Origin: Lachnospiraceae bacterium
GTDB lineage: Bacteria > Bacillota > Clostridia > Lachnospirales > Lachnospiraceae
Assembly: GCA_024403355.1 (NCBI GenBank)
Contig: JAKSRW010000020.1
Span: forward strand, 1-51,365
Reading direction: 5' to 3'
DNA: 51,365 bases
Positions within the stretch are counted from its first letter, which is position 1. Each line of letters starts with the position of its first letter. The translations under genes and the position numbers were made by a program. The notes under the pieces were generated by a model. That model was not told the DNA's origin. It made no database searches and saw nothing but the letters and a program-made list of their open reading frames with translations. Shown in pieces: positions 1 through 11,186 of this stretch.

Positions 1-33
1 AGCTTCACCCACCGCCTAAAGGCAGTGGGTTAT
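1..33 (+). other. IS200/IS605-like right-end hairpin (remnant or contig-edge repeat)
   Basis: The stretch contains CCCACCGCC-TAAA-GGCAGTGGG, a 9-bp stem with one mismatch and a TAAA loop, followed by TTATC. Imperfect hairpins of this form close the right ends of IS200/IS605 elements and the 3' end of the RNA that works with TnpB. No transposase reading frame is in the window, because the element would lie to the left. The first ten bases (AGCTTCACCC) recur at 51356-51365. The family assignment rests on shape only. Confidence 0.35.
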
Positions 34-53
34 CTTTCTATTTTATATATCAT

Positions 54-82
54 TTGACTATAATTGACAAATGTTTTATAAT
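54..82 (+). promoter_or_regulatory. Sigma-A promoter of the BIG_2 protein gene
   Basis: TTGACT at 54-59 and TATAAT at 77-82 are separated by 17 bp. The start codon at 132 lies about 43 nt after the predicted transcription start. The TTG at 54 opens the reading frame but is the -35 box, so it is not the translation start. Confidence 0.75.
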
Positions 83-131
83 TTTTTTATTAGTCGTGAA
101 ATTTCAGACACAATTCGAAAGGAGTTTAGCA

Positions 132-806
132 ATGAAAAAGAGATTAGCAGTCATTTTAACACTGGTACTTGCAATCATGCTCTGCCTGCCTACAGTTATT
201 CAGGCGGAGGCAGCCACAAAGAAGGGCTTAAACAAAACAAAGGCTACTATCGAGGTAGGCTCATCCGTTACACTTAAGGTTAGCGGTGTACCCGGTACTG
301 TTAAGTGGAAGTCAAGCAATCCCAAGGTTGCCAAGGTTTCGAACGGCAAGGTCACAGGCGTTAAGCAGGGTTCATCCAAGATTACAGCTACTGTAGGCAA
401 GAACAGCTACACCTGCAAGGTTACAGTAAATGCAAAGAGCAAGAAGACCTATGTAGGAACATGGGAATGTACTGATATGGTCATTGAAATGTATGACGGC
501 AATGAAACCAATACCCAGTCCATCAATGTCAAGGAATTAAAGAATGCAATGAAGGAGCAGGGTCAGGATCCCGCCACTATTGATACTACTATCGTTCTTA
601 CAAAGAATACCATCACTGTAAAAACATATCAGTATCCTAACGGTGTTTCATCAAATATAGAGGTTACAAGCAACGGTTTCAAACTTAAAGAGCCCGGAAT
701 GTTATCTGTAGGTACATACTCATCTAAGAAGGATACACTTACATACACCCTCACATATGATAACGGTTCTATGAAGATTGTAGAGACCTACAAGCGTGTA
801 AAGTAA
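132..806 (+). CDS. Secreted protein with bacterial Ig-like (BIG_2) domain
   Basis: 224 residues from the ATG at 132, which is preceded by AAAGGAG at 117-123; an in-frame TTG at 54 is part of the promoter. Residues 1-27 form a Sec signal peptide (MKKR, hydrophobic core, AEA before ATKKG). Residues about 28-100 match the BIG_2 fold: a VGSSVTL-type strand, WKSSNPKVAKVS, and G-KVTGVKQGSSKITAT. The remaining 120 residues begin with a YVGTWE strand and read as beta-rich, resembling the lipocalin-like domains of secreted Clostridial proteins. BIG_2 domains usually mediate surface attachment or spacing. No sortase motif, lipobox or SLH domain is present, so it is probably released. The gene stands alone with its own promoter and terminator. 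The domain call is firm; the ligand is unknown. Confidence 0.8.
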   Translation: MKKRLAVILTLVLAIMLCLPTVIQAEAATKKGLNKTKATIEVGSSVTLKVSGVPGTVKWKSSNPKVAKVSNGKVTGVKQGSSKITATVGKNSYTCKVTVNAKSKKTYVGTWECTDMVIEMYDGNETNTQSINVKELKNAMKEQGQDPATIDTTIVLTKNTITVKTYQYPNGVSSNIEVTSNGFKLKEPGMLSVGTYSSKKDTLTYTLTYDNGSMKIVETYKRVK

Positions 807-844
807 TCTGCTTCACACAACACAGTTAAAATTTTATAAAATCA

Positions 845-888
845 GGCCGCTCTCGCCGGTGTTTATTCACAAGCGAAAGCGGCCTTTT
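845..888 (+). terminator. Rho-independent terminator of the BIG_2 gene
   Basis: GGCCGCTCTCGC pairs with GCGAAAGCGGCC around an internal loop and is followed by TTTT. It lies 38 bp after the stop codon. Confidence 0.75.
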
Positions 889-906
889 CATTAGGTCAAA
901 TTATAT

Positions 907-1620
907 TCAATCAAAATCAAAACTGCATTTTACGGCAGGCTTTGCCTCGCCTTCAATAGTGAAGGCCACACCAAGGCTTCCTTCCTTTTCATAGATTGCA
1001 GGAATAAGTCTGTCCCCAAGGAAGCAGGACTTGCTGTATTCAATGCGCAGGCGCCTGATTTTTGCACCATCAGGAAGATAAGCAAGCGCCATCTCGATAT
1101 ATTTCTGGTTATTTACATGCTGATTAGGGTCCAGCATCCACTTATCTACGACAATGCAGGCCTCCGTCCTGAAATCGCCCTCAAAGCTGATTTTACGGTC
1201 TGTATATTCCATATCGAGCTTATCGCCAAGCACATAGCCGTCCATCATATTTTCATCGGCCTTGACCGGTCTGACCTTATTAAGGTCAATAAGCGTCCAT
1301 ACCGAATTCACCTTCACAAGCATCTCACCTGTAACGGCATCCTTAATATAGAAATTACGCAGTCCCAAAAATCCCTTTAATTCATAGGGAATAGTTCCGA
1401 TTATAATCTTATCGGTGAGCTTCGGCATGCGAATCAAATCAATCTGCCAATAATTCACCACCCATGCCAGGCCTCTGCCGAGCAGGTAGTCCACACCGAT
1501 TCCAAGCTCCTCCGACTGAAAGGTCGAGCAGTCCTGCAGATAATTCACCAGCGCACTCCATTTCAGTTCACAATTTACATCAATCTCACTGTATCTTACT
1601 CTTGATTCAAATTCATACAT
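907..1620 (-). CDS. Acyl-ACP thioesterase (FatA/FatB-like, PF01643)
   Basis: 237 residues, the usual size for bacterial acyl-ACP thioesterases. The family hydrolyses acyl-ACP to release free fatty acids in the cytoplasm. It is a double hot-dog protein. The N-terminal half starts with YSEIDVNCELKWSALVNYLQ and contains a GLAWVVNYWQID strand. The second half contains WMLDPNQHVNNQKYIEMA, where the D-x-N-x-H-V-N-N segment carries the conserved Asn and His of the active site. The start ATG at 1620 follows AGGGGGAT. Downstream lies an unrelated convergent gene, so it is monocistronic. Chain-length preference cannot be read from the sequence. Confidence 0.9.
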   Translation of the reverse strand: MYEFESRVRYSEIDVNCELKWSALVNYLQDCSTFQSEELGIGVDYLLGRGLAWVVNYWQIDLIRMPKLTDKIIIGTIPYELKGFLGLRNFYIKDAVTGEMLVKVNSVWTLIDLNKVRPVKADENMMDGYVLGDKLDMEYTDRKISFEGDFRTEACIVVDKWMLDPNQHVNNQKYIEMALAYLPDGAKIRRLRIEYSKSCFLGDRLIPAIYEKEGSLGVAFTIEGEAKPAVKCSFDFD

Positions 1621-1642
1621 AATTCAATCCCCCTGCCACTGT

Positions 1643-1653
1643 TTATTATATCA
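1643..1653 (-). promoter_or_regulatory. Extended -10 promoter of the thioesterase gene
   Basis: On the minus strand TGATATAAT forms an extended -10 (TG-n-TATAAT, -10 at 1645-1650). No good -35 is present at 17 bp. The distance to the start codon is about 25 bp. Confidence 0.45.
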
Positions 1654-1696
1654 CGGCTGTCAAGCAGAATCCCTTGAATTGGCTTCGACATCCATG

Positions 1697-1748
1697 TCAA
1701 ACTCGTGACCGCTTCGCTTGTCACTCGTTATAAAATCGCTGCTACCGC
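1697..1748 (+). repeat. Dispersed multi-hairpin intergenic repeat, copy A (partial)
   Basis: The core ACTCGTGAC-CGCTTCGCTTG-TCACTCG followed by TTATAAAATCGCTGCT is shared with copy C at 48238-48320 and, less closely, with copy B at 36536-36617. It lies between the start of the thioesterase gene and the aldolase terminator. Copy A lacks the third hairpin (GGTACGGGG...) found in the other copies. Confidence 0.7.
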
Positions 1749-1780
1749 AAAAAGGACTTCCGAGTAATTCCCGGAAGTCC
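1749..1780 (-). terminator. Terminator of the aldolase gene
   Basis: On the minus strand GGACTTCC pairs perfectly with GGAAGTCC across an 11-nt loop and is followed by TTTTT. It lies 32 bp after the fba stop. Confidence 0.85.
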
Positions 1781-1811
1781 TGAATAATTTTTATTTAGTT
1801 TTCACTAATAA

Positions 1812-2780
1812 TTAAGCCTGGCCGTTTGAACCAAGTACGTTAATGATCTTGTGAGCAACCATATCCTTAACAGCCTGACGAGCGGGCTTAAGGTACTGAC
1901 GAGGATCGAAGTGTGAAGGATTCTCTGCGAAGTACTTTCTGATGTTACCTGTCATAGCAAGACGGATATCTGAGTCGATATTGATCTTACATACAGCAAG
2001 CTTAGCAGCCTGACGAAGCTGCTCCTCAGGAATACCAACTGCATCGGGCATGCTTCCGCCGAAATCGTTAACCATCTTAACGAATTCCTGGGGAACTGAT
2101 GATGAACCGTGAAGAACGATGGGGAAACCGGGAAGTCTCTTCATGCACTCCTCAAGAACGTCAAAACGAAGGGGAGGGGGAACAAGGATGCCGTCAGCAT
2201 TTCTTGTACACTGAGCAGCTGTGAACTTGTATGCACCGTGTGATGTACCGATAGCGATTGCAAGTGAATCACAACCTGTCTTGTCAACGAACTCCTGAAC
2301 CTCTTCAGGACGTGTATAGCTCTCGTGACCAGCCTCAACTACTACCTCATCCTCGATACCTGCAAGAGTACCAAGCTCTGCCTCTACTACAGCGCCATGA
2401 GCGTGTGCGTACTCTACTACCTTCTTTGTGAGCTCGATGTTCTCAGCGAAGGGCTTTGATGAAGCATCGATCATAACTGATGTGAAACCACCATCGATAC
2501 AGCTCTTGCAAAGCTCGAAGCTGTCGCCGTGATCAAGATGAAGAGCGATCGGAATATCGGGATTCTCCTCTACTGCTGCCTCAACCATCTTTACAAGATA
2601 CTTGTGGTTAGCGTATGCACGAGCGCCCTTAGAAACCTGAAGGATTACGGGGCTCTTAAGCTCTGAAGCTGCCTCTGTAATACCCTGTACAATTTCCATG
2701 TTGTTTACATTGAAAGCACCAATAGCATATCCGCCATTGTAAGCCTTCTTGAACATTTCGGTTGTTGTAACTAATGCCAT
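1812..2780 (-). CDS. fba: Class II fructose-1,6-bisphosphate aldolase
   Basis: 322 residues from the ATG at 2780, preceded by a GAAAGGCAGG site; the reading frame extends further upstream but runs through the promoter. The enzyme reversibly cleaves fructose-1,6-bisphosphate to DHAP and glyceraldehyde-3-phosphate using a divalent metal. Metal-binding histidines are visible in ALHLDHGDS (about residue 85), GTSHGAYKF and IVLHGSSS. EAELGTLAGIED carries the conserved Glu, and CKINIDSDIR forms the C-terminal phosphate-binding segment. It is monocistronic with its own promoter at 2839-2866 and terminator, and lies just behind the rpoC terminator. Assignment to class II is firm. Confidence 0.96.
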   Translation of the reverse strand: MALVTTTEMFKKAYNGGYAIGAFNVNNMEIVQGITEAASELKSPVILQVSKGARAYANHKYLVKMVEAAVEENPDIPIALHLDHGDSFELCKSCIDGGFTSVMIDASSKPFAENIELTKKVVEYAHAHGAVVEAELGTLAGIEDEVVVEAGHESYTRPEEVQEFVDKTGCDSLAIAIGTSHGAYKFTAAQCTRNADGILVPPPLRFDVLEECMKRLPGFPIVLHGSSSVPQEFVKMVNDFGGSMPDAVGIPEEQLRQAAKLAVCKINIDSDIRLAMTGNIRKYFAENPSHFDPRQYLKPARQAVKDMVAHKIINVLGSNGQA

Positions 2781-2838
2781 AAAAGTAAACCTGCCTTTCA
2801 TATATTTATGTCTTTCGACAAATTTTTCAATCGTACTT

Positions 2839-2866
2839 ATTATAACATACATTTCGCAAGTGTCAA
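2839..2866 (-). promoter_or_regulatory. Strong sigma-A promoter of fba
   Basis: Minus-strand TTGACA (2861-2866), 16-bp spacer, TATAAT (2839-2844). The leader to the ATG at 2780 is about 50 nt. Confidence 0.85.
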
Positions 2867-2881
2867 GATTATAATCCAAAG

Positions 2882-2925
2882 AAAACAGGACCTGACATCA
2901 TAGTTATCCATGATTTCAGGCCCTG
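2882..2925 (-). terminator. Terminator of the rplJL-rpoBC cluster
   Basis: On the minus strand CAGGGCCTGAAATCA pairs with TGATGTCAGGTCCTG (15 bp with two imperfect pairs) and runs into TTTTC. It lies about 80 bp after the rpoC stop and just before the fba promoter. Confidence 0.85.
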
Positions 2926-3002
2926 CCATTTTCTCTTATTTCATATACCATAAGCAAGAGCCGCAAGCTTTTGCACTCTGCCTGTCATATGGCAATCAAT
3001 TT

Positions 3003-6000
3003 TTATTCATCATCAGAACTGCTGTCCTCATCAGGATAGAAGGCATCATCGATGTACTCCTCGTTCTCCTCGTACTCACCTGATGAATACTCGCCCTGAT
3101 AATCATCCTCGTAATACTCGCCTTCCTCGTAGTACTCCTTCTCACCGGCAGCGGTCTCATCATAGTACTGGCCGTTGTCGTCGTACTGAGCCTCGTAGTT
3201 CTCGAACTGCATATTTGCAGCACGGCTTGCTTCGAACTCAGCGTCTGTACTGAGGTTAACATTACGGTATGTCTTCATACCTGTACCGGCAGGAATCAGC
3301 TTACCAATGATAACGTTTTCCTTAAGACCGATAAGAGGATCAACCTTACCGCGGCATGCTGCTTCGGTAAGTACCTTTGTTGTCTCCTGGAATGAAGCTG
3401 CTGAAAGGAATGAGTTTGTAGCAAGAGCTGCCTTGGTAATACCAAGCATAACCTCTTTGCCCTCTGCAGGCTTCTTACCCTCTGCAACAAGGATTTCATT
3501 TGTATCAAGGTAATCGAACAGGTCAACCATTGTGCCGGGAAGCATCTCTGAATCGCCATTGTCCTCGATACGAATCTTCTTCAGCATCTGACGAACAATA
3601 ACCTCGATATGCTTATCGTTGATTTCTACACCCTGCAGACGGTATACACGCTGAACTTCTCTGATCATGTAATCCTGAACTGCTCTGAGTCCCTTAATCT
3701 TTAAGATATCATGAGGATTTACTGAACCTTCTGTAAGCTCATCACCGGCCTCAAGTACCTGACCGTCCTGAACCTTAATACGTGAGCCGTAAGGAATAAG
3801 GTATGCCTTAGACTCTGTGGTTCCGTCCTCATCAACCTTTGTGATAACAACTTCGCGCTTCTTCTTTGTATCTCTGATGGTAACGGTACCGCCGAACTCT
3901 GCGATGATAGCAAGTCCCTTAGGCTTACGAGCCTCGAAAAGTTCCTCGACACGGGGAAGACCCTGTGTAATATCATCACCGGCAACACCACCTGTATGGA
4001 AGGTACGCATGGTAAGCTGTGTACCGGGCTCACCGATTGACTGAGCGGCGATGATACCGACAGCCTCACCTACCTGAACAGGCTCACCTGTAGCCATGTT
4101 CGCACCATAACACTTAGCACAGATACCAAGATGTGACTTACATGTAAGGACAGTACGAATCTTGATCTTAGCATCAAAACCTGCTGCCTTAATATCCTTT
4201 TTATTCATGATACGCTCAGCACGGCTGGGTGTAATCATATGATTCTTACGAACAATTACATTTCCGTCATCATCGCAAATCTCTTCGCATGAGAAACGGC
4301 CTGTAATACGATCCTTAAGTGACTCGATAACTTCCTTACCGTCTGCGAATGCCTTGATTTCCATTCCGGGAATGTTCTCTACACCCTCGCAGCAATCATT
4401 CTCACGAATGATCTGGTCCTGTGAAACGTCAACGAGACGACGTGTAAGGTAACCTGAATCGGCTGTACGAAGAGCTGTATCAGAGAGACCCTTACGAGCA
4501 CCATGCGCTGAGATGAAGTATTCGAGTACGTCAAGACCTTCACGGAAGTTAGCCTTGATAGGAAGCTCGATAGTCTTACCTGATGTATCTGCCATGAGAC
4601 CACGCATACCGGCAAGCTGCTTAATCTGCTTATCGGAACCACGGGCACCTGAGTCAGCCATCATGAAGATGTTGTTGTACTTATCGAGACCTGCAAGAAG
4701 CTCCTTAGTGATTTCATTATCGGCATTTCTCCATGTCTCAATAACCTTCTTATAACGCTCCTCATCGGTAAGGAAACCTCTTCGGAACATCTTTGCAATT
4801 GAATCTACTGTTGCTTCAGCTTCATCAATGATTCTCTTCTTTGCAGCAGGAACTGTCATGTCCGAAATAGAAACGGTCATGGCTGCTCTTGTTGAATACT
4901 TATAACCGAGTGCCTTGATAGCGTCGAGTGTCTCTGCTGTCTTTGTAGCACCATGCTTATTAATACACTTGTCAAGAATAGGCTTTAACTGCTTCTTCTT
5001 TACAAGGAAGTTAACCTCGAGATCAAGGTAATTCTCTTTTACAGAACGGTCAACGTAGCCTAAATCCTGAGGAATAGCCTCGTTGAAGATGAAACGTCCG
5101 AGTGTGGTGTGAAGAACCTTTGAAATCTTCTCACCTGTCTCAGGCCAGATGCCTTCTCTTCTTACATAGATAGGTGCCTGAAGTGTGATAGCACCGTTCT
5201 CGTAAGCAAGAATAGCCTCTTCCATGTTCTTGTAGATACCGCCTTCGCCCTTGTCGCCTTCCTTCTCGAGTGTAAGATAGTAAATACCAAGAACCATATC
5301 CTGTGAAGGAACGGCTACGGGACCACCATCTGAAGGCTTTAACAGGTTGTTAGGTGAAAGCATGAGGAAACGAGCCTCTGCCTGTGCCTCAACAGAAAGA
5401 GGAAGATGTACCGCCATCTGGTCACCATCGAAGTCGGCGTTGAACGCTGTACATACGAGAGGATGAAGCTTGATAGCCTTACCTTCAACAAGGATGGGCT
5501 CGAATGCCTGAATACCAAGTCTGTGAAGTGTAGGCGCACGGTTAAGCATTACAGGATGCTCGCGAATAACCTCTTCAAGGATATCCCAAACCTCTGTCTG
5601 AAGCTTTTCAACCATCTTCTTAGCCTGCTTAATATTGCTTGCGATTCCGCGTGCGGCAAGCTCCTTCATTACGAAGGGCTTGAAGAGCTCGATAGCCATC
5701 TCCTTGGGGAGACCACACTGGTAAATCTTTAATTCGGGACCAACGACGATAACTGAACGTCCTGAGTAGTCTACACGCTTACCGAGAAGGTTCTGTCTGA
5801 AACGTCCCTGCTTACCCTTTAACAGGTCTGAAAGTGACTTGAGTGATCTGTTACCGGGGCCTGTAACGGGACGTCCGCGACGGCCGTTATCAATAAGTGC
5901 ATCAACTGCCTCCTGGAGCATACGCTTCTCATTACGTACGATGATATCGGGTGTTCCAAGTGTAAGCAGCTTCTTTAATCTGTTATTTCTGTTGATGATA

Positions 6001-6809
6001 CGACGATAGAGGTCATTAAGGTCTGATGTAGCAAAACGGCCGCCATCGAGCTGTACCATGGGACGAAGATCCGGAGGAAGTACGGGGATTGCTGTAAGTA
6101 CCATCCACTCAGGCTTGTTGCCTGACTCGCGGAATGCTTCGAAAACTTCAAGTCTCTTGATAATTCTTGCGCGCTTCTGGCCTGAAGCACCCTCAAGCTC
6201 TGCATAAAGTGCGTCGCAGTCCTTCTCAAGATCGATTTCCTTTAATAATTCAAGAATAGCCTCAGCACCCATGCCTACCTTGAAGGCATTCTTTCCGGGC
6301 CAGGTCTGTCTTGCTTCATTATATTCGTATTCGCTCAGAATCTGCTTCTTTTCAAGAGTTGTCTCACCCTTATCAAGAACGATATATGATGCGAAATAGA
6401 GTACTTTTTCAAGGTTTCTGGGTGAAATATCAAGGATGAGACCCATACGTGAAGGGATACCCTTGAAATACCAGATATGTGAAACGGGGGCAGCAAGCTC
6501 GATATGTCCCATTCTCTCACGGCGTACAGATGCCTTTGTTACTTCAACACCACATCTGTCACAGATGATTCCCTTAAAACGAATCTTCTTATACTTACCG
6601 CAATGGCACTCCCAGTCCTTGCTGGGTCCAAAAATCTTCTCACAGAAAAGACCTTCACGCTCGGGCTTTAAGGTACGATAGTTGATTGTTTCAGCTCTCT
6701 TTACCTCAGATCTGGACCACTCGCGGATCTTTTCAGGTGAAGCAAGACCAATTCGGATAGCCTCATAATTAATATCCTTAACAGCATCCTGTGTAAAATC
6801 TGCAGACAT
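3003..6809 (-). CDS. rpoC: DNA-directed RNA polymerase beta' subunit
   Basis: 1268 residues. Catalytic subunit of RNA polymerase: [12 protein letters not shown] at about residue 457 holds the Mg-binding aspartates. The N-terminal zinc site is [17 protein letters not shown]2-C at about 68-90; the second zinc cluster includes [11 protein letters not shown]. The bridge-helix/trigger-loop region is intact ([40 protein letters not shown]). The last 55-60 residues form an unusual acidic tail rich in Glu, Asp and Tyr. It follows rpoB by 37 bp on the same transcript. The start is supported by position and by a close match to family N-termini ([18 protein letters not shown]). Confidence 0.99.
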   Translation of the reverse strand: MSADFTQDAVKDINYEAIRIGLASPEKIREWSRSEVKRAETINYRTLKPEREGLFCEKIFGPSKDWECHCGKYKKIRFKGIICDRCGVEVTKASVRRERMGHIELAAPVSHIWYFKGIPSRMGLILDISPRNLEKVLYFASYIVLDKGETTLEKKQILSEYEYNEARQTWPGKNAFKVGMGAEAILELLKEIDLEKDCDALYAELEGASGQKRARIIKRLEVFEAFRESGNKPEWMVLTAIPVLPPDLRPMVQLDGGRFATSDLNDLYRRIINRNNRLKKLLTLGTPDIIVRNEKRMLQEAVDALIDNGRRGRPVTGPGNRSLKSLSDLLKGKQGRFRQNLLGKRVDYSGRSVIVVGPELKIYQCGLPKEMAIELFKPFVMKELAARGIASNIKQAKKMVEKLQTEVWDILEEVIREHPVMLNRAPTLHRLGIQAFEPILVEGKAIKLHPLVCTAFNADFDGDQMAVHLPLSVEAQAEARFLMLSPNNLLKPSDGGPVAVPSQDMVLGIYYLTLEKEGDKGEGGIYKNMEEAILAYENGAITLQAPIYVRREGIWPETGEKISKVLHTTLGRFIFNEAIPQDLGYVDRSVKENYLDLEVNFLVKKKQLKPILDKCINKHGATKTAETLDAIKALGYKYSTRAAMTVSISDMTVPAAKKRIIDEAEATVDSIAKMFRRGFLTDEERYKKVIETWRNADNEITKELLAGLDKYNNIFMMADSGARGSDKQIKQLAGMRGLMADTSGKTIELPIKANFREGLDVLEYFISAHGARKGLSDTALRTADSGYLTRRLVDVSQDQIIRENDCCEGVENIPGMEIKAFADGKEVIESLKDRITGRFSCEEICDDDGNVIVRKNHMITPSRAERIMNKKDIKAAGFDAKIKIRTVLTCKSHLGICAKCYGANMATGEPVQVGEAVGIIAAQSIGEPGTQLTMRTFHTGGVAGDDITQGLPRVEELFEARKPKGLAIIAEFGGTVTIRDTKKKREVVITKVDEDGTTESKAYLIPYGSRIKVQDGQVLEAGDELTEGSVNPHDILKIKGLRAVQDYMIREVQRVYRLQGVEINDKHIEVIVRQMLKKIRIEDNGDSEMLPGTMVDLFDYLDTNEILVAEGKKPAEGKEVMLGITKAALATNSFLSAASFQETTKVLTEAACRGKVDPLIGLKENVIIGKLIPAGTGMKTYRNVNLSTDAEFEASRAANMQFENYEAQYDDNGQYYDETAAGEKEYYEEGEYYEDDYQGEYSSGEYEENEEYIDDAFYPDEDSSSDDE

Positions 6810-6846
6810 AATTATTTCCTTTCCATTATCTATTTATAGTCGTAAT

Positions 6847-9800
6847 TTATTCCTCGTCAAGTGAACTGTCATCAGCGAAATCAGCTGCGTAGAGGCTGTC
6901 ATCATCAGTATATGAATCATAGAGACCATTCTGATCATCCTCTGCAGTTCTTACATCGTAGCCTGCATCGCCGTAATTCTCATCGTAATCCTTGTTGTAG
7001 TCATCATCGACTGTATCACGCCAAGTGTTGCCGTCGCCCTCACCGTAATCAACATCCTCGGTAAGCTTAACCTCTGAACCTGTTTCATCAAGGACAGTAA
7101 CATCGAGAGCCAGTGACTGAAGTTCCTTAAGAAGAACCTTGAACGACTCGGGAATGCCGGGCTTGGAGATATTCTCGCCCTTAACAATTGCCTCATAGGT
7201 CTTGATACGTCCTGTTACATCATCTGACTTAACAGTAAGAATTTCCTGAAGTACATGAGATGCACCATAAGCCTCAAGAGCCCAAACCTCCATCTCACCG
7301 AAACGCTGGCCACCGAACTGAGCTTTACCACCCAGAGGCTGCTGTGTAACGAGTGAGTAAGGTCCGATTGAACGGGCATGAATCTTATCATCGACAAGGT
7401 GATGGAGCTTGAGGTAATGCATGAAACCGATTGTAACGGCACCGTCGAAATACTCGCCTGTACGACCGTCACGAAGTCTTACCTTACCATCGCGGTTGAT
7501 GGGAACACCACGCCAATTCTCACGACTTGCAAGATTCTCCTTGCTTCCGAGGTAATCCATTACCTCTTCGCCGAGAAGCTCGCCATACTTGGAAGTGAAA
7601 TCTTCCATATTCTCATCGAATTCCTCTCCGAAGCTTTCAGCCTTTGCAGCCCATTCCTTAAGTTCCTTCTTATCGAAAGGAAGGTTTGCGTATGCATTAG
7701 CCATTTCGAGAGTATCCATAATATCTGACTCGTCTGCACCGTCAAATACAGGTGTAGCGATGTTGAAGCCAAGTACCTTTGATGCAAGTGAAAGGTGAAT
7801 CTCAAGGACCTGACCGATGTTCATACGTGAAGGTACGCCCAGAGGATTAAGAACGATATCCAGAGGTCTTCCGTTAGGAAGGAAAGGCATATCCTCGGCA
7901 GGAAGTACACGGGAAACAACACCCTTGTTACCGTGACGACCGGCCATCTTATCACCAACCTGAATCTTTCTCTTCTGTGCGATGTAGATACGAACTGTCT
8001 GGTTTACACCGGCAGGCATCTCATCACCGTTTTCACGTGTAAATACCTTTGCATCAACGATGATACCATACTCACCGTGAGGTACACGGAGTGATGTATC
8101 ACGTACTTCTCTTGCCTTCTCACCGAAAATTGCACGAAGGAGCTTCTCCTCGGGAGTAAGGTCTGTCTCGCCCTTAGGTGTTACCCTACCTACAAGGATA
8201 TCACCGGCGCGAACCTCGGCACCGATACGGATGATGCCGCGCTCATCAAGATCCTTGAGAGCCTCATCACCTACGCCTGAGATATCTCTTGTAATCTCTT
8301 CGGGTCCGAGCTTTGTATCTCTTGCTTCTACTTCATATTCCTCGATATGAACGGAAGTGTAAACATCTTCTGCAACAAGTCTTTCACTGAGGAGAACCGC
8401 ATCCTCGTAGTTGTAACCTTCCCATGTCATGAAACCGATAAGAGGGTTAGTACCGAGAGCAAGCTCGCCCTTGTCTGTTGAAGGACCGTCTGCGATAACC
8501 TGACCTGCTACTACTCTGTCGCCCTTTACAACGATAGGACGCTGGTTAATGCAGGTACCCTGGTTTGATCTGGTGAATTTTAAGAGCTTGTACTCATCTC
8601 TCTCACCTTCATCAGTCTTGATAACAATATGTGTAGCTGTTGACTTCTCAACCTTACCGTCATGCTTTGCAAGTACGCAGACACCTGAGTCAACTGCTGT
8701 CTTGTGCTCCATACCTGTACCGACTACAGGAGCCTGGCTTCTGAGAAGCGGTACTGCCTGACGCTGCATGTTTGATCCCATGAGAGCACGGTTAGCATCA
8801 TCGTTCTCAAGGAAGGGGATAAGTGCTGTAGCTACTGAGAATACCATCTTAGGTGATACGTCCATGAAGTCAATCTTTGTCTTCTGGAACTGTGATGTAT
8901 CCTCCTTGAAACGACCTGAAACGTTTGTGTTGATGAAGCAGCCGTTTGCATCGAGAGGCTCGTTAGCCTGAGCAACAACATACTTATCTTCTTCGTCTGC
9001 GGTCATGTAAATTACTTCGTCTGTAACTCTGGGGTTAGCAGGGTCTGACTTATCTACGCGACGATAAGGTGCTTCGATAAATCCGTACTCATTAATTCTT
9101 GCGTATGATGCAAGTGAGTTGATAAGACCGATGTTAGGACCTTCTGGTGTCTCGATAGGACACATTCTTCCGTAATGTGAATAGTGAACGTCTCGAACCT
9201 CGAATGATGCACGGTCACGCGAGAGACCGCCGGGTCCTAAGGCTGATAATCTTCTCTTATGAGCAAGCTCACCGAGAGGGTTATGCTGGTCCATGAACTG
9301 TGACAGCTGAGAGCTTCCGAAGAACTCCTTAACTGCTGCAGTTACGGGCTTAATATTGATAAGAGTCTGAGGGCTTACACCGTCAAGATCCTGTGTAGTC
9401 ATTCTTTCACGAACAACTCTTTCCATTCTGGAAAGACCGATACGGTACTGGTTCTGTAAGAGCTCGCCTACGGCTCTGATACGTCTGTTTCCTAAGTGGT
9501 CGATATCGTCCTTGTTACCTACGCCATACTCAAGGTGAATGTTGTAGCTTACTGAAGCGAAGATATCTTCCTTTGTGATGTGCTTGGGAACAAGAAGCGC
9601 AACGTTACGCTTGATTGCGTCCTTAAGCTCATCTGCATCTGTATACTGCTCAAGGAGTTCCTTTAATGCAGGATAATATACAGGCTCTGTGATTCCGAGC
9701 TCTTCCTTTACTGCGTCTGTGCACTCGAAAGGTACATGGCATGCAAGATCTACAGCCATATTTGAAATAACCTTAACGTCGTGATCCTCAACGCGGACAA

Positions 9801-10812
9801 GGATGCTGAATACTGCTGCATTCTGGATTGCATCAGCAATCTTCTCATTGATTACTGTGCCCTTCTCAGCAATAATCTCACCTGTTGTTGTATCTACTAC
9901 ATCCTCGGCAAGTGTGCAGCCTACTACACGTCTCTTAAGAGCAAGCTTCTTATTGAACTTGTAACGGCCAACCTTGGCAAGGTCATAACGTCTAACATCA
10001 AAGAACATGCTGTTAACAAGTGAATCAGCGCTCTCAACGGAGATAGGCTCACCGGGACGAAGCTTCTTATATAATTCCTTTAAGCCGCCCTCGTAGCTGT
10101 CATCCTCTGCAACCTCTGCAGGCTCCTTAGAGAGTGAAGCAAGAATCTTGGGCTCATCACCGAACATATCGATGATCTGCTGCTTTGTGCCGATACCGAG
10201 TGCACGAAGGAATACTGTAATCGGAACCTTACGGTTACGGTCAACACGTACATAGAATACATCGTTAGAATCGGTCTCGTACTCAAGCCATGCACCACGG
10301 CTGGGAATAACTGTACATGCGTAAAGCTTCTTACCAAGCTTATCATGTGAAATCTCATAATATATACCGGGTGAACGTACCAGCTGGCTTACGATAACAC
10401 GCTCCGCACCATTGATTACGAATGTACCGGTCTCAGTCATAATCGGGAAATCGCCCATGAAAATTTCATGGTCCTTGATTACGTCTTCATCTTCTTTATT
10501 ATGAAGTCTTACCTTAACCTTTAAGGGTGCTGCATATGTAGCATCACGCTCTTTGCACTCCTCGATATTGTACTTGATGTCATCTCTGCAAAGCTGGAAA
10601 TCAATAAATTCCAAGCTAAGCTTGCCATTGTAGTCCTCAATAGGAGAAATATCCCTGAATACTTCACGAAGTCCTTCTGTAAGGAACCAGTCATAGGATT
10701 CCTTCTGAACCTCAATGAGGTTAGGCATCTCCAGAACTTCCTTCTGCCTCGAGTAACTCATTCGCACGCCCTTACCAACTTTGATAGGCCGTATCCTGTT
10801 TTTTTCCATCAT
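6847..10812 (-). CDS. rpoB: DNA-directed RNA polymerase beta subunit
   Basis: 1321 residues from the first of two adjacent ATG codons (10812, 10809), which follow AAGGGGTGA at 10821-10829; an upstream extension of the reading frame has no ribosome binding site. The rifampicin pocket [18 protein letters not shown]...[12 protein letters not shown] keeps the Asp, His and Ser positions of rifampicin-sensitive enzymes, so sensitivity is expected at this locus. Catalytic-core segments [10 protein letters not shown] and [18 protein letters not shown] are intact. After the [17 protein letters not shown] end typical of short RpoBs there is an extra tail of about 85 residues, highly acidic ([18 protein letters not shown] at the end). 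It has its own promoter (10919-10947) plus read-through from rplJL. Confidence 0.99.
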   Translation of the reverse strand: MMEKNRIRPIKVGKGVRMSYSRQKEVLEMPNLIEVQKESYDWFLTEGLREVFRDISPIEDYNGKLSLEFIDFQLCRDDIKYNIEECKERDATYAAPLKVKVRLHNKEDEDVIKDHEIFMGDFPIMTETGTFVINGAERVIVSQLVRSPGIYYEISHDKLGKKLYACTVIPSRGAWLEYETDSNDVFYVRVDRNRKVPITVFLRALGIGTKQQIIDMFGDEPKILASLSKEPAEVAEDDSYEGGLKELYKKLRPGEPISVESADSLVNSMFFDVRRYDLAKVGRYKFNKKLALKRRVVGCTLAEDVVDTTTGEIIAEKGTVINEKIADAIQNAAVFSILVRVEDHDVKVISNMAVDLACHVPFECTDAVKEELGITEPVYYPALKELLEQYTDADELKDAIKRNVALLVPKHITKEDIFASVSYNIHLEYGVGNKDDIDHLGNRRIRAVGELLQNQYRIGLSRMERVVRERMTTQDLDGVSPQTLINIKPVTAAVKEFFGSSQLSQFMDQHNPLGELAHKRRLSALGPGGLSRDRASFEVRDVHYSHYGRMCPIETPEGPNIGLINSLASYARINEYGFIEAPYRRVDKSDPANPRVTDEVIYMTADEEDKYVVAQANEPLDANGCFINTNVSGRFKEDTSQFQKTKIDFMDVSPKMVFSVATALIPFLENDDANRALMGSNMQRQAVPLLRSQAPVVGTGMEHKTAVDSGVCVLAKHDGKVEKSTATHIVIKTDEGERDEYKLLKFTRSNQGTCINQRPIVVKGDRVVAGQVIADGPSTDKGELALGTNPLIGFMTWEGYNYEDAVLLSERLVAEDVYTSVHIEEYEVEARDTKLGPEEITRDISGVGDEALKDLDERGIIRIGAEVRAGDILVGRVTPKGETDLTPEEKLLRAIFGEKAREVRDTSLRVPHGEYGIIVDAKVFTRENGDEMPAGVNQTVRIYIAQKRKIQVGDKMAGRHGNKGVVSRVLPAEDMPFLPNGRPLDIVLNPLGVPSRMNIGQVLEIHLSLASKVLGFNIATPVFDGADESDIMDTLEMANAYANLPFDKKELKEWAAKAESFGEEFDENMEDFTSKYGELLGEEVMDYLGSKENLASRENWRGVPINRDGKVRLRDGRTGEYFDGAVTIGFMHYLKLHHLVDDKIHARSIGPYSLVTQQPLGGKAQFGGQRFGEMEVWALEAYGASHVLQEILTVKSDDVTGRIKTYEAIVKGENISKPGIPESFKVLLKELQSLALDVTVLDETGSEVKLTEDVDYGEGDGNTWRDTVDDDYNKDYDENYGDAGYDVRTAEDDQNGLYDSYTDDDSLYAADFADDSSLDEE

Positions 10813-10918
10813 TGATGTTGTCACCCCTTGAATAATTTTGGTTAATGGTTGCAATCATCTTGTATCTATGCTACAATATATACAAATGGGCATAGTTGTA
10901 GACAGTTGCGCATCATTC

Positions 10919-10947
10919 ATAATACCATAACCTTGTCAAGATGTCAA
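10919..10947 (-). promoter_or_regulatory. Sigma-A promoter of rpoBC
   Basis: Minus-strand TTGACA (10942-10947), 17-bp spacer, TATTAT (10919-10924). A second TTGACA at 10934-10939 sits inside the spacer. The leader to the rpoB start is about 100 nt. Together with the rplL terminator it lets rpoBC be transcribed separately from rplJL. Confidence 0.8.
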
Positions 10948-11059
10948 TCATTTTCTTGGGTTGTAATATGATTATTTTTCGGAGCTTTACGAAGTACCCT
11001 TCAACATGCATTTTTCTGCATCATTTGCTATACCCCGTTCCATGTTTTTTGATTAATTC

Positions 11060-11080
11060 GCCCTTATAAGGGCTTTTTTT
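11060..11080 (+). terminator. Plus-strand terminator-like hairpin without an upstream gene
   Basis: GCCCT-TATA-AGGGC followed by seven T on the plus strand. There is no plus-strand gene between 806 and 27414 for it to end. It could block antisense transcription or belong to the inserted repeat material next to it. Confidence 0.5.
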
Positions 11081-11186
11081 ATTGGATTATTTTAATGCTT
11101 GTAAAAATACTTTCTTGTATGGTTTCTTATTAATTTATATAAAGCCTATCTATCGTATTATTTCTGCATCCACATCGTTTTTAGTT

